Shown in pieces: positions 16,196-25,600 of a DNA stretch of 64,000 nucleotides. The position numbers were made by a program, and so were the translations under genes. Origin of the DNA: a virus. Under the pieces are notes generated by a model, which did no database searches, was not told the DNA's origin, and saw only the letters and a list, made by a program, of their open reading frames with translations. The stretch is taken from positions 64,001 to 128,000 of IMG/VR virus record IMGVR_UViG_3300031963_008656, one strand, 5' to 3'. Every line of letters begins with the position of its first letter. The first letter of the stretch is position 1.

Positions 16196-17349
16196 ACTAC
16201 CAGCTCCGGAAACACCCGGCGCCAATTGGTGCCCCGCAGCTGGTCCAAATGATCAAAATATTTGACATATCCCGAAGGATCAGACTCTACTGTTTCTAAT
16301 TCTTGTGTACATCTTGCAATATTGAACCAGGAGTTTGATTTGTTTTCAATCAGTCCAGATGTCAACAATTGATTTATCTGTGTGCAAGCAAGTTGCTTGA
16401 TTGCAGTGGGTGCATGCCTGGCACGTAGATATTGATGTTTGTACAGTTGATTGATTGTGATGTCTGTAATTCCGTGCTCTTGCACAAAATATTTGATAGT
16501 ATCAGTCAAGTCAGATACACTGCCCACAAACCATACTAGATTTAATCGTATGTCATGACCAAGTGTTTTGATAGTTTTGAGATTGTTAAGAAACTGATTC
16601 CAGTTGCCGCCTTGTCTTACATAATTGAATTTATCTTCTATACAGTCTGCACTCACAGTCCAAAGAACATTTTTAAATCGTTTGAGTTCGACAAACACTG
16701 AATTAGAGTCAGTGGCTTGACTGATGTTTGAATTGATTCTTATTGGAAGTTCTGTATTGACAAGTTTTTTGAGTAATTTAACATTGTGTTTGATCAACAA
16801 CGGTTCGCCACCAGAAAGATATATCTCTTTCATGACATACTGATTTTGTTCAATCCTAGCAATAATGTCATCAATATTCTTGTTGTCACTTCGATTGGTT
16901 GTTATGCCTTGTTCTTGTGCAATCAAACTGCTTTGAGCCGGATTGCAATACACACATTTAAAATTGCAGGTATTGTCCCAATGTAAATCAACGCCATTAA
17001 GTTCAAATGCAGTGATATCTTCATAGTTGATATCAAAGTTTTTAAACATGGGATTATAATGATTGCGTAAATCAAAGTGCTCAGTACCAGTGGTCAGGCG
17101 ATGACAAGCTGTGCAGTTTTGATTGAAAGTATCTTGTAATAAATCTTGTTTGATTGCCTGTATATCTGCTGACTGTAAGATTTGATCCAGCGGTTGATCA
17201 TTTATATTGCCAAACGGAATTCCTTTGCTGCAAGTGCGAACAGCACCATCAGAAAAAATTTGAAAATGGTTCCATGGTACTGCACAAAAATGTTTTGACT
17301 CTTTGAATAAGAAAAACTTTTTCTTATGGCTCAACAATTTCATATCCAT
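16192..17349 (-). CDS. radical SAM protein with N-terminal twitch/SPASM-like cysteines
   Basis: 385 aa. N-terminal CAVPWNHFQIFSDG and CSKG (Cys22, Cys40) plus Cys79/Cys82 look like an auxiliary Fe-S region placed before the radical SAM core, whose CxxxCxxC is Cys128, 132, 135 (TCNFKCVYC); SGGEPLL follows. This order is seen in 'twitch domain' radical SAM proteins of phages and bacteria, with unknown products. Overlaps the previous gene by 26 nt. An internal ATG at 17343 is an alternative start. Confidence 0.88.
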   Translation of the reverse strand: MDMKLLSHKKKFFLFKESKHFCAVPWNHFQIFSDGAVRTCSKGIPFGNINDQPLDQILQSADIQAIKQDLLQDTFNQNCTACHRLTTGTEHFDLRNHYNPMFKNFDINYEDITAFELNGVDLHWDNTCNFKCVYCNPAQSSLIAQEQGITTNRSDNKNIDDIIARIEQNQYVMKEIYLSGGEPLLIKHNVKLLKKLVNTELPIRINSNISQATDSNSVFVELKRFKNVLWTVSADCIEDKFNYVRQGGNWNQFLNNLKTIKTLGHDIRLNLVWFVGSVSDLTDTIKYFVQEHGITDITINQLYKHQYLRARHAPTAIKQLACTQINQLLTSGLIENKSNSWFNIARCTQELETVESDPSGYVKYFDHLDQLRGTNWRRVFPELVV

Positions 17350-17590
17350 TCTCGTTGAACAACCGTGTTATGGTTGATTCATAGTGTTTCATGTAGTATT
17401 CTACAATTTTGTTAAAGTCTCTAGGAACTTGCACTCCGCCCATACTGCACTTCACTACCTCTAGCTTTTTAAAATCAAGAATAACATTGGCAGTGGCATG
17501 ATCTCTTGTTTTGAGATTTTTGGCCACAGCCATAACTTCATCAATTTGGCCAGTAGGCTTCTTATAGTAGGTCAGGATTAGGTATCTCAT
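17324..17590 (-). CDS. conserved T4-like small protein
   Basis: 88 aa, MRYLILTYYKKP start, LDFKKLEVVKCSMGG in the middle, ending in RLFNENGYEIVEP. It sits directly after the clamp loader with ATGA coupling, the place where T4-like genomes have small replication-linked proteins, but no function is recognised. Confidence 0.75.
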   Translation of the reverse strand: MRYLILTYYKKPTGQIDEVMAVAKNLKTRDHATANVILDFKKLEVVKCSMGGVQVPRDFNKIVEYYMKHYESTITRLFNENGYEIVEP

Positions 17591-18510
17591 TCAATATTAC
17601 TCAGTTCAATTAAAGTGGCACTCAAGTTGATTTCCTGATCTGCACTCAATGGAATATTCACCATGCCGTTGCGTATGATCACAATGGCTTGATCCTGACG
17701 TTCAGGTGTGTCGCCCCACAGATCCAAGTTGTTGTACATCCAAGTAAACACTTCGTCTGCATCGTCCGGGCTGGTGCTTTGTGCAATCAGTGTGCGAGCC
17801 TGGCGCACCTGTCCTGCTTTAAACAGTTCAACTGATTTCAGTCTCCAGTCTTGTGTGCCAACATCTGCTCGACCTGGTGGCAACAACGTGCCACTTTGAC
17901 TGTTGGGCTGTACCAAATTCAAACACTTGCGCAGATCAGGGTATGTTGCTTTGATATACGTGTCCAAGGTGTCCAAATCAAACTCCACACCTTCGGTGAC
18001 CAACACCGTGGCCACTCGAGCAGTGAACTCTGTGTGATCAGTTTTGATGATATGAAAACTCTGGCATCGACTGTGGATGGGTTTCATGATCTTGCTGGGA
18101 CTGTTGCAAGTTAATATAAATCTCACAGTTTGTGAGTAGTCTTCCATGAGGTTACGTAGTGCAGGCTGAACTGAGTTCACGTTCATGTAGTCAGCTTCGT
18201 CAATCAGCACAACTTTGAAAGTTCCAAATGGCATGGTCTGACAAAAAGAGATCAGCTTGTCTACCCACTCAACCTTGCGAGCTTCCTTGGATCCGTTTGC
18301 GTACATCACATCAAATTGATCCACGCCCAGTTCATTGATCAGCAGTTTGGCCAGTGTGGTTTTACCTGTGCCCGGCGACCCCGACAGCATCAAATGTGGA
18401 ATGCTTTTGTCTCGTATCCATTGTTGTACTTGCTCACGTTGTGCATCATCCACAAACACATAGCCATCGACTGTGCTAGGACGATATTTTTCTACCCATA
18501 GTTCTTTCAT
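17587..18510 (-). CDS. 44: sliding-clamp loader ATPase (T4 gp44-like)
   Basis: 307 aa AAA+ ATPase that opens and loads the gp45 sliding clamp on primed DNA. Walker A GSPGTGKT (44-51), Walker B VLIDEAD (101-107) and the SRC motif with the arginine finger (HSRCQSF) are all present, and the length is close to T4 gp44 (319 aa). T4 gp62 and gp45 are not visible in the window. It overlaps the Zn-ribbon gene by 1 nt. Confidence 0.93.
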   Translation of the reverse strand: MKELWVEKYRPSTVDGYVFVDDAQREQVQQWIRDKSIPHLMLSGSPGTGKTTLAKLLINELGVDQFDVMYANGSKEARKVEWVDKLISFCQTMPFGTFKVVLIDEADYMNVNSVQPALRNLMEDYSQTVRFILTCNSPSKIMKPIHSRCQSFHIIKTDHTEFTARVATVLVTEGVEFDLDTLDTYIKATYPDLRKCLNLVQPNSQSGTLLPPGRADVGTQDWRLKSVELFKAGQVRQARTLIAQSTSPDDADEVFTWMYNNLDLWGDTPERQDQAIVIIRNGMVNIPLSADQEINLSATLIELSNIE

Positions 18511-18716
18511 TAGTATCTGCTTCCTGGTTGTCCGGGTTCATTTGATCCGGTGCATTGTAAGTGGTGATCTGTGGAGTGCGGGCACCGTTTGTTGCCACAC
18601 GTGGGACAAACAATCATTCTGGTTAGCACCCAGGACCAACCTGATTCTGTTTCTCTGTCCTTGTTGCAATTATAGCAGAAACACTGATAGTTTGCATCCG
18701 GATCGGTAAACATCAT
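18510..18716 (-). CDS. small zinc-ribbon protein
   Basis: 68 aa. Cysteine pairs CFCYNC (residues 12-17) and CPTCGNKRC with His nearby give a zinc-ribbon look. Starts by ATGA overlap with its upstream neighbour. A similar small protein sits by gp44 in other T4-like phages; role unknown, nucleic-acid binding possible. Confidence 0.7.
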   Translation of the reverse strand: MMFTDPDANYQCFCYNCNKDRETESGWSWVLTRMIVCPTCGNKRCPHSTDHHLQCTGSNEPGQPGSRY

Positions 18717-18904
18717 GTGCGTCCTGGCGGTAGTTTGTTGGTACCCAATTGCCGCTCAAATGAACTTTGTGTTTGTAGTTCATCAGGTAAAGGTGGCGGA
18801 ACCCAACGCGGCTTGGGTTCTTTTTTGCCAAAAATCTCAGTATGTCTGGCCGCTAGTTCTTCTTGACTGACAGTTGATTGTCGTGGTCTTGATCCTTTGC
18901 TCAT
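18713..18904 (-). CDS. small basic protein
   Basis: 63 aa from ATG 18904 (MSKGSRPRQS), which makes ATGA with the upstream stop; the longer frame to 18952 would only run inside that gene. Basic start, then EELAARHTEIFGKKEPKPRW and a Pro-rich stretch. No family recognised. Confidence 0.65.
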   Translation of the reverse strand: MSKGSRPRQSTVSQEELAARHTEIFGKKEPKPRWVPPPLPDELQTQSSFERQLGTNKLPPGRT

Positions 18905-19131
18905 TTCTTCAGAGCCTTCCACATTTTTTCTTTTTCCAATTGTTCCAGCCACTCTTGTTCACCAGTAAAGGTAGCAGTGTCTTTGAGCATTTCTTCCACA
19001 GCAAATTTCACACGATACAAGTCTTGTTTACAAGGCCAATTGTTCCAACCAGTTTCATAATTGTCGTTTGCACCATAGTACATTTTTTGACAGTCAGCAA
19101 TGACCTTGTCCACGTCCCAGTTGATTATCAT
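18901..19131 (-). CDS. small conserved protein
   Basis: 76 aa from ATG 19131, 1 nt after the GroES-like stop (TGACATG). A longer start at 19212 would overlap that gene by 80 nt. Charged and aromatic (MYYGANDNYETGWNNWPC), ending in a Glu/Lys helix. No function seen. Confidence 0.65.
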   Translation of the reverse strand: MIINWDVDKVIADCQKMYYGANDNYETGWNNWPCKQDLYRVKFAVEEMLKDTATFTGEQEWLEQLEKEKMWKALKK

Positions 19132-19132
19132 G

Positions 19133-19531
19133 TCAGTTGTGTTGCATATGACTAGGTTTGGCTTCCACGTGAATGGCACCCGAAAATGTTTCATCTTGCG
19201 GCTGTTCGTCACTCACCAGCATGATGTCTTTTGGATCTACTCTGCGTAGGGTTTGCTTGCCAGTTTCATCTTCTACTTCAATGCCCCTGGTCCAACGACC
19301 ATGTGCCACACACACCCATTGTCCCACAGTGACTTCATGTTGTTCTGGACCCACAGCATACACTTGTCCCCAGCGTGGACGGATACCGGTGCTTTTGCCG
19401 TTGTCGTTCAGCAACACAATACCACCTGTGGTAAAACGTTCGTCAAAGGTCATGTCAGTCACAATCACTGAATCATTCAGTGGATGGATTTGATTCTTGT
19501 TTAATTGATGTGCGGAATATGCTAGTTTCAT
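19133..19531 (-). CDS. GroES/gp31-like co-chaperonin
   Basis: 132 aa. The Cpn10 core is recognisable: IHPLNDSVIVTD at 16-27, the mobile loop region TTGGIVLLNDNGKS, GQVYAVGPEQ and VTVGQWVCV. It is longer than GroES (97 aa), with extra residues at both ends, as in T4 gp31 and cyanophage versions. It would replace GroES on host GroEL to fold large capsid protein. ATGA coupling to the preceding gene. Confidence 0.87.
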   Translation of the reverse strand: MKLAYSAHQLNKNQIHPLNDSVIVTDMTFDERFTTGGIVLLNDNGKSTGIRPRWGQVYAVGPEQHEVTVGQWVCVAHGRWTRGIEVEDETGKQTLRRVDPKDIMLVSDEQPQDETFSGAIHVEAKPSHMQHN

Positions 19532-19731
19532 GGTGATTTCTTGTGTGTCCGGTTGTACTGTCGATTGACTTGTGCTGTCTTGCTGTTAACCACACCGCCG
19601 CGATCGTCAACTACATCGCCTCTTGCGTTGACTTTCATATTGCCCACTGCACGAACTTTTTCGTTTTGCAGACGCAATGCGCCCATGTCAATTGATTTTC
19701 CTTGAGCTGTTTTATATAAACTTTTTGTCAT
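19528..19731 (-). CDS. conserved T4-like small protein
   Basis: 67 aa, MTKSLYKTAQGKSIDMGAL, then the NMKVNARGD motif. I recognise this as a small protein widely conserved in T4-like marine phages; function unknown. SD TAGGAG before the ATG and a TAAATA box 18 nt upstream. Confidence 0.75.
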   Translation of the reverse strand: MTKSLYKTAQGKSIDMGALRLQNEKVRAVGNMKVNARGDVVDDRGGVVNSKTAQVNRQYNRTHKKSP

Positions 19732-19749
19732 GATTATCTCCTAAAACAA

Positions 19750-19757
19750 TATTTAAC
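19750..19757 (-). promoter_or_regulatory. T4-late-type box
   Basis: GTTAAATA on the minus strand, 18 nt before ATG 19731. Confidence 0.45.
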
Positions 19758-20271
19758 GCAAAAACTCCGCAGGATCTAATTCATAGTATAAACTGTTGAT
19801 TTGATGCACACCCAATTTGTACAGCACAAAACTGGCTGTACTAGATCCCCGGCCCACGCCCCAAATCAAATTGTTTTGTGTCATTACATCCACAAGGTAT
19901 TTGAGATAACGCAAGAGATTAAACAAGTCGCGTTCTTGAAACAACAACAGTTCTTCACCACATCGTTGTAGTTCAGCATCTGTAGTGCATAGACTCAGCA
20001 CATGTTCTGCTATGTCCATTTGCTGATATTGATCACTCATGTACCACCGGCTTTGGCACTCTCGGTCATATTCCTCTGTGGGCATGATGTCCATCAAGTC
20101 ATTGTAGGCAATTAACTTGGGCACATTGTCCAACATGAGTGCGGCTGTTTCCAGGTCCACTGACGAGTCCACTATCATGCCGTCAAAGCCCGACGGGTCA
20201 AACCCACGCATGACTAGGTCAACTAGGTCTGCTTCGTTGAATATCAGTTCACCGTGATTATTTTGCTTCAT
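19753..20271 (-). CDS. stand-alone DnaE/PolC-like fragment
   Basis: 172 aa. The C-terminal third, NNLIWGVGRGSSTASF followed by VLYKLGVHQIN, matches the start of the bacterial replicative polymerase (DnaE) palm region, where G-x-GRGS-x-x-x-S is conserved. The catalytic aspartates of a polymerase are absent and family proteins are over 1000 aa, so this cannot polymerise DNA. Such fragments are known in T4-like cyanophages. It might bind nucleotides or interact with host DnaE, but this is speculation. Confidence 0.75.
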   Translation of the reverse strand: MKQNNHGELIFNEADLVDLVMRGFDPSGFDGMIVDSSVDLETAALMLDNVPKLIAYNDLMDIMPTEEYDRECQSRWYMSDQYQQMDIAEHVLSLCTTDAELQRCGEELLLFQERDLFNLLRYLKYLVDVMTQNNLIWGVGRGSSTASFVLYKLGVHQINSLYYELDPAEFLR

Positions 20272-20875
20272 GCTTGCGAAAGTTGGGATAGATTACAGTA
20301 TTACCAGTGGGTTCAATGCGATCTTCTGGCCACATGAGGCCATATTCGTGCCAAACATTTGGTGTGACTTTGACCACATTGTCGGGCGTTGATTCTGTTT
20401 CCAAGGTATGGTGTTGAACAGAAGGATTGTGCCACCAAGCATCTTCTGCCACTGGCCAGTGTGCAAACACACCAAGATTGTCTTCGTCGTCATGCGAGTA
20501 CCAAACAGAATCACCCAGCACACTAGAGATATCCAAACTGGTCACAGTCATTCGGCCTTCCATGATAGCATTGAGTTTGCAGTATAACATCATGCCAACA
20601 ATCTGGTCAACTGGTGCTTCAGGCAGGGTGGTGACATTGGTACCTAGCATTTGAAACATTTCTGCTTTGTCATGATCTGACGGACCAAAGAACACAGTAT
20701 TGGCCAAGTCGTGATACACAAAGCATTTGAGTCTTTCTAATGCAATGTTACTGCTGGCAGCATCTTCAGTTTGAGTTAGCAAACTCACACTAACTGAATA
20801 ACTGTTAAGTTGCAACTGGTCTTCGTAGTAGATGCCTGCCAAGAACTCTAGATCATATTGTAGTCGTACATTCAT
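20258..20875 (-). CDS. conserved T4-like phage protein, unknown
   Basis: 205 aa, acidic; begins MNVRLQYDLEFLAGIYYED. No catalytic motif is evident. It overlaps the DnaE-like gene by 14 nt and starts by ATGA overlap with its upstream neighbour. Its steady pairing suggests a joint role with the DnaE-like fragment. Confidence 0.75.
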   Translation of the reverse strand: MNVRLQYDLEFLAGIYYEDQLQLNSYSVSVSLLTQTEDAASSNIALERLKCFVYHDLANTVFFGPSDHDKAEMFQMLGTNVTTLPEAPVDQIVGMMLYCKLNAIMEGRMTVTSLDISSVLGDSVWYSHDDEDNLGVFAHWPVAEDAWWHNPSVQHHTLETESTPDNVVKVTPNVWHEYGLMWPEDRIEPTGNTVIYPNFRKHEAK

Positions 20876-21108
20876 CCGATATTAATTTTGTCTGAAAAGT
20901 CGTTATCGCCGGCTGCTTTTTTATAGCTTTCTGCCAGGCGGGCCTGATATGCATTGTAGTATGTTTCAAGGGCCATGCGTATCTGATCGGCAACATGCCC
21001 GTTACCAGTTCTTTGTGCCATGCCCAATTTTTTTTGTAAATCGCTCACGGTTTGACTCAGTTGTTCTTGAGTCAAATGTGATATGTCACCGATTAGTGGA
21101 TGTTCCAT
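20872..21108 (-). CDS. small coiled-coil phage protein, predicted leaderless
   Basis: 78 aa, mostly helical (LTQEQLSQTVSDLQKKLG, then ALETYYNAYQARLAESYKKA). Only 5 nt separate the -10 hexamer from its ATG, so the mRNA would begin at or inside the start codon. Function unknown. Confidence 0.75.
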   Translation of the reverse strand: MEHPLIGDISHLTQEQLSQTVSDLQKKLGMAQRTGNGHVADQIRMALETYYNAYQARLAESYKKAAGDNDFSDKINIG

Positions 21109-21113
21109 AATGC

Positions 21114-21142
21114 ATTATAACATGCATTACCATCAAGGTCAA
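21114..21142 (-). promoter_or_regulatory. early-type promoter with upstream stop codon in -35
   Basis: TTGACC (21142-21137), 17 bp, TGT-TATAAT (21119-21114). The TGA stop of the fibre gene that ends at 21139 is bases 2-4 of the -35. Matches the repeated promoter set of the 41-60 kb region. Confidence 0.7.
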
Positions 21143-22635
21143 GCCCAGTTGCCCACAGATATCATCGAACTATTGCCTAATGGAATCAATTTGATGTAAC
21201 TGTTTGGCAACACAGTTGGTGCGCCGCCGGGTGCCGCCGAATATAGGAACTGTGGTGTGATTGCTGTGGCAGCATTGGTTTTCATAATGCCTTTGAGAGT
21301 GATCACAAGGTTCTCAGTGGCCGACGTTGATGCTCCAGTTACCACCAATGCTGTGGTTGATGTGCCGTAGATTCTGCTGACAGCAGTCAATGCAACACCT
21401 GTGGATGTGGTAACATCTGCAGTGTATGTAATACTGGTCAACGCACTGGATGCATTGAACAACACGGATGTGGTATGACTGGTAGTACCAGCTGCTCGAG
21501 TGATATAATACACCGCTTCAAATTCGTATGTGGTTGACGCAGCAAGACTCACTGCACTTGGAGATGAAAATACTGCTTGTGCTGATGTGGTGTCAGTCAA
21601 CGTGTTGTTGGACACTTGCACTCGTAAAAATTGACTTTGCAACTGCCCGCGCTGGCTGGCTACTGGTGTTGCGTAAAACACTGTGCCGTCATATTCAAAT
21701 GCACCGGCTATTGGAGTGGTCAGCAATGATCCAGCTGTAAAATCCAATGCTGCCGCTGATGTTGTGCCGGCGCTGGGATACATGTAACCGTTGATGTTTA
21801 GGCCACTGATATTGCCTGTGGCAGTGATCAATCCACCAGTGGTCAAGTTGCCACCAACTACGTTGCCAGTAGAAACTACTCGGCCGCCTGTGATCAAGTT
21901 GCCACCTGCTGTGTTGCCAGTAGCAGTGATATTACCAGTAGAAGTTACTGTGGTAAAAGCAGCAACTTTGCCTGCGCCAGTTGCGGTAATATTACCTGTA
22001 GCAGTAATGTCATCAGTGTTGATGTCAGCACTGGTAAAGTTGGTCAGCGCACGGTTCAAGTCAAACAGTGTGATGGTACTGCCGCCATCAGATGTGCTAA
22101 ATGCAAACTCATAATAACCTGTGGCACCAAATGTAATGGTATTGCTCACTCCAGATGTGCCAGGGCTGATGCCTTGAATACCACTCAGCCCCAAACTCAC
22201 CGCAGCCGGCAGTGTGAGAGTGTGTGCAATGTTGGTGATATTAAACTGTATACGCATGTATCCATACTCGCCCGATATTGGAAAATTTTGGAATGATAAA
22301 CTGATGCTGCCAGTGGTAGATATAGTTTGATAATGTCCTGTTGCGTAATTAACAGTGAGAGCACCCGAAGTACCAGTTATAGCTACTTTAGTGGCTGCAA
22401 AGTCTTTTATCAGGGCAGCATACAACAGATTGCCACCCATATTGTTGTCCAGGGTTTGTCCAGTTAAGGCTGCTTTAAGAATTGCTTTGGCTTGGAGATC
22501 GTTAAGTTCGTCTTCAGCATACTGGAAATTCTGCTTGGTGTTGGTAAAGTTATCGCGGAATCCTTGACTGTTGTTGTCTTGTCCAGCTACAGGATATGAT
22601 CCGTCAATGTTGTTTGGGTTAATATTACTTGCCAT
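21139..22635 (-). CDS. tail-fibre-like structural protein
   Basis: 498 aa. The N-terminus (NINPNNIDGSYPVAGQDNN, GFRDNFTNTKQNFQYAEDEL) is the attachment-type domain of T4-like fibre/neck proteins. Residues about 210-285 carry TATGNITATG-type repeats like those of the 1013-aa protein. The last 200 residues are a beta-rich Thr/Ser domain (TTSHTTSVLFNASSALTS), perhaps the exposed tip. SD AAGGACA. Confidence 0.85.
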   Translation of the reverse strand: MASNINPNNIDGSYPVAGQDNNSQGFRDNFTNTKQNFQYAEDELNDLQAKAILKAALTGQTLDNNMGGNLLYAALIKDFAATKVAITGTSGALTVNYATGHYQTISTTGSISLSFQNFPISGEYGYMRIQFNITNIAHTLTLPAAVSLGLSGIQGISPGTSGVSNTITFGATGYYEFAFSTSDGGSTITLFDLNRALTNFTSADINTDDITATGNITATGAGKVAAFTTVTSTGNITATGNTAGGNLITGGRVVSTGNVVGGNLTTGGLITATGNISGLNINGYMYPSAGTTSAAALDFTAGSLLTTPIAGAFEYDGTVFYATPVASQRGQLQSQFLRVQVSNNTLTDTTSAQAVFSSPSAVSLAASTTYEFEAVYYITRAAGTTSHTTSVLFNASSALTSITYTADVTTSTGVALTAVSRIYGTSTTALVVTGASTSATENLVITLKGIMKTNAATAITPQFLYSAAPGGAPTVLPNSYIKLIPLGNSSMISVGNWA

Positions 22636-22647
22636 TTTTTGTCCTTG

Positions 22648-25600
22648 TTAAGCCAAAATATTGGCTTTGGGAAATACGAGATATTTATCTGAGCGGTCTG
22701 ACGGATCGTACATATCCACTGGTTCGATAAATTGCAAACTACCTTGATCAAATATTGTTTCTGTGCTAACCACAGTGGTAGCAGTGATCAAAGGCAGCCA
22801 TTTTACATAGATTAGATCCTGCGGTGCATTGCCAGGTCTATAGAGGTATGTGCCACCAGTGTATTTTTGCCCTTGCGTGGTGGTCACATAATCATTGGTC
22901 ACAGTTTGCGTGTATTCTGTTAGGTTTACAATGTAGTTTATGGCTTCGGCATTCATGACTCCGGTAGCAGTAACCAAATTTACTGTGGGCCCACCTTGAA
23001 CATTGCTAATTGCAAATCGATTGTTGCTTGCGTCTATTGACACAATGTAATACAGTTGATCACTGCTGATGCCGCCAATCAACGTTCCGGTAAAATAAAT
23101 TTGATAATTTATACCAAGCAACCCAATGCTACCAGTGGTAATCCAATTTCCAATGCTGGTGGTTGCTGTACAAATTATATCTCCGCCGGTATTTTCAAGA
23201 TTCACAGTGTACATGCTCATACGGTCATTGCCATAATTTGCAGTCATGGTGCCTGCCGCTGTGCTCAACGTCACAGCAGTACTGGATCCTGCTGTGGCTG
23301 TAACTGTAAACGCTCCATAATAAACAGTCATAGATCCCGAAGCTGAACTCAATCCCAATGCTGATCCGCCTAGAGTTTCACTGACTACAATTGTGGTTGC
23401 TGTAGGAACGTCAACCACATAATAGGGTTTGGGCAGTCCAGTGGCGGCGTATCGAGAAATATTTCCAAAAACTGTGCCGCTGAACCAAACTTCATCACCT
23501 ATTGCAAACGGAGTACTGCTAGACACAGTGATTCGATTTGACCCTGTTAAAGTAGCACTAGCGGTAACGTTGCTCACAGTTCTTACATAGTATACCTCTG
23601 TTTGTGCATTGCTATTTTCATTGTCAATGCCACCAAACGTGGTGCCAGTGAACCACACTTTGTCTCCAACTGTCATGCCTAGTGTACTGTCGCAAGTAAT
23701 TACGTTTGTGGAGGCAGTTGTGGCTGTGCAGGTTTGTGCATATCCTTCATTTACCAATGGACCATAGTCATAAGTTCCTGGAATGGCCACAGCTGAGCTT
23801 GCGGCGCTGTCAAACCCTTCTTCGTCAAAACTGTCAATGTTGTTGGACCAAGCCTGGTTGAGATCACTGTAGTTGCTGCCAGGTGATCCACTGTAGCCTT
23901 CTTGTTTGACAAATATTATTATGCTGCCATCTTCCAAATACACCTCAGCATCAGGCGCAGGGAAGCTGCCAATTATGACTTCGGTAGTACCATCTATACC
24001 ACCTAGGGCGTTGATTTCGGCCAAGGTGCGACCGTTAACATCTGCAAATGCCAGTTCAGTTGCGCCGTTCACTAGACCAAGATCAGTAAATCCAGTGGTG
24101 TTCACACGATCAAACGTGGTAAGATTTGGTTGCGGAGTCCAGTCTTGTGTGGTAGTGTCCCAGTTACGGCTTAGTGTTGCATCAAGCTCATATCGATCAA
24201 CTTTGAAATCAATTTTGTTCAGTTGATTGCCAAAGTATTCTTCAAGGTAATATGCAATTTGTTTGCTGCGATTTGGTTTGGCATAACAGATCACCCAGGC
24301 AGGTGTAAATCCCAACACACGACCATTGGATTGTTTGGAAGTCATCCACAGTGGTAGTTTGGTAGAAATTTGCCCCACAACATCAATCACTTGATCTCTC
24401 ATGTTGATCAAACTGTTGGGATACACTGATGTCAATTGTGTGCTGCCATCTAAGGGATCTATAATAGCATACGGCAGTGTTACTATCTTGTTAACACTTT
24501 GTCCACTGGCATTCACTAGATTGTCAATAATTTTGCTGTAAACCACTTCGTATACAACTTCACCAGTGACTGGATCAACTGCTTGTGCAGTAGAAATTTC
24601 ACCAAGCACTAGATTTTTCCAATAGTGATTTAAATACAGACTTTCCACATAAGTTGAAAAACTGTCAGGAGCAAGTCCAAATGCATGTTCGTATTTCACA
24701 CGAGTGCTAAGTCCAAAGTTAGGATCGTCTGGGCGAAATATATAGTCAGGAACAAAAATATCTGTATTGGTCAGCAGTTGTCTGAGTAACGCACGATCAT
24801 TCTGTGGAGGCATAGCCAACACAAAGAGATTTTGGTAGGGTTTGTTGTACTCTCTTATCACTCGAACTGTGAATGTTTTAAACACAGAAATCACGTCTCT
24901 TGTGCCAGTGGGTGCCATGACTACTGAGAGGTTTGCTCCTGATCCTGCACCTGTTATTGTGAATGTTGCTGGGCTAGTATATCCAGCACCTTGTTCAGTA
25001 ATTGTCACAGCAGTAATTGCTCCTGCGCTTGCAGTCAGTGTACCTTCTGCTTGAACCGCAGTGGCACCAATTGGAGTACTAAATTCTATAGTTGGCGAAC
25101 TGTAACCAATGCCGCCGCTGTTGACAATAACTTCACTGACTTTGTATATAATTTGTTCAGTGTCTTCAGCATAGGCATTTACTGTGAATGTAAACGAGCT
25201 GTCCCAAGTGGTTTCTTGAGTGCCTGATATGGTGCTTTGGCTGCGATCAAATGTGGTTTCTCCTAAGTCAATAGCAAACGTATTAAATGTAACACGGCCT
25301 GCTATTTCTCCTGACGGCAGCAATACTAGACCTTGTGGCAACTCATTGAATGCGCCACTCTTGAGTCTGTACAGTAGTTCTACGCCACCACGATTCACAG
25401 CTTCAACTTTGAGCAAGCTGGTTGATCCATTTTCTATTGATCCAAGATCGCTTGGAGTGAGCCAGGTAACTTCGGCATCAACTGCTCCTGAGATAGTGAG
25501 TGTAAATGGATATAACTGACTTTGTGGAATGTCAACTGGCACGCCTTTAAGTTCGCCAGTGGCAGTTGACAGCGTAATGGGCGATCCAACAATGCTGGTA

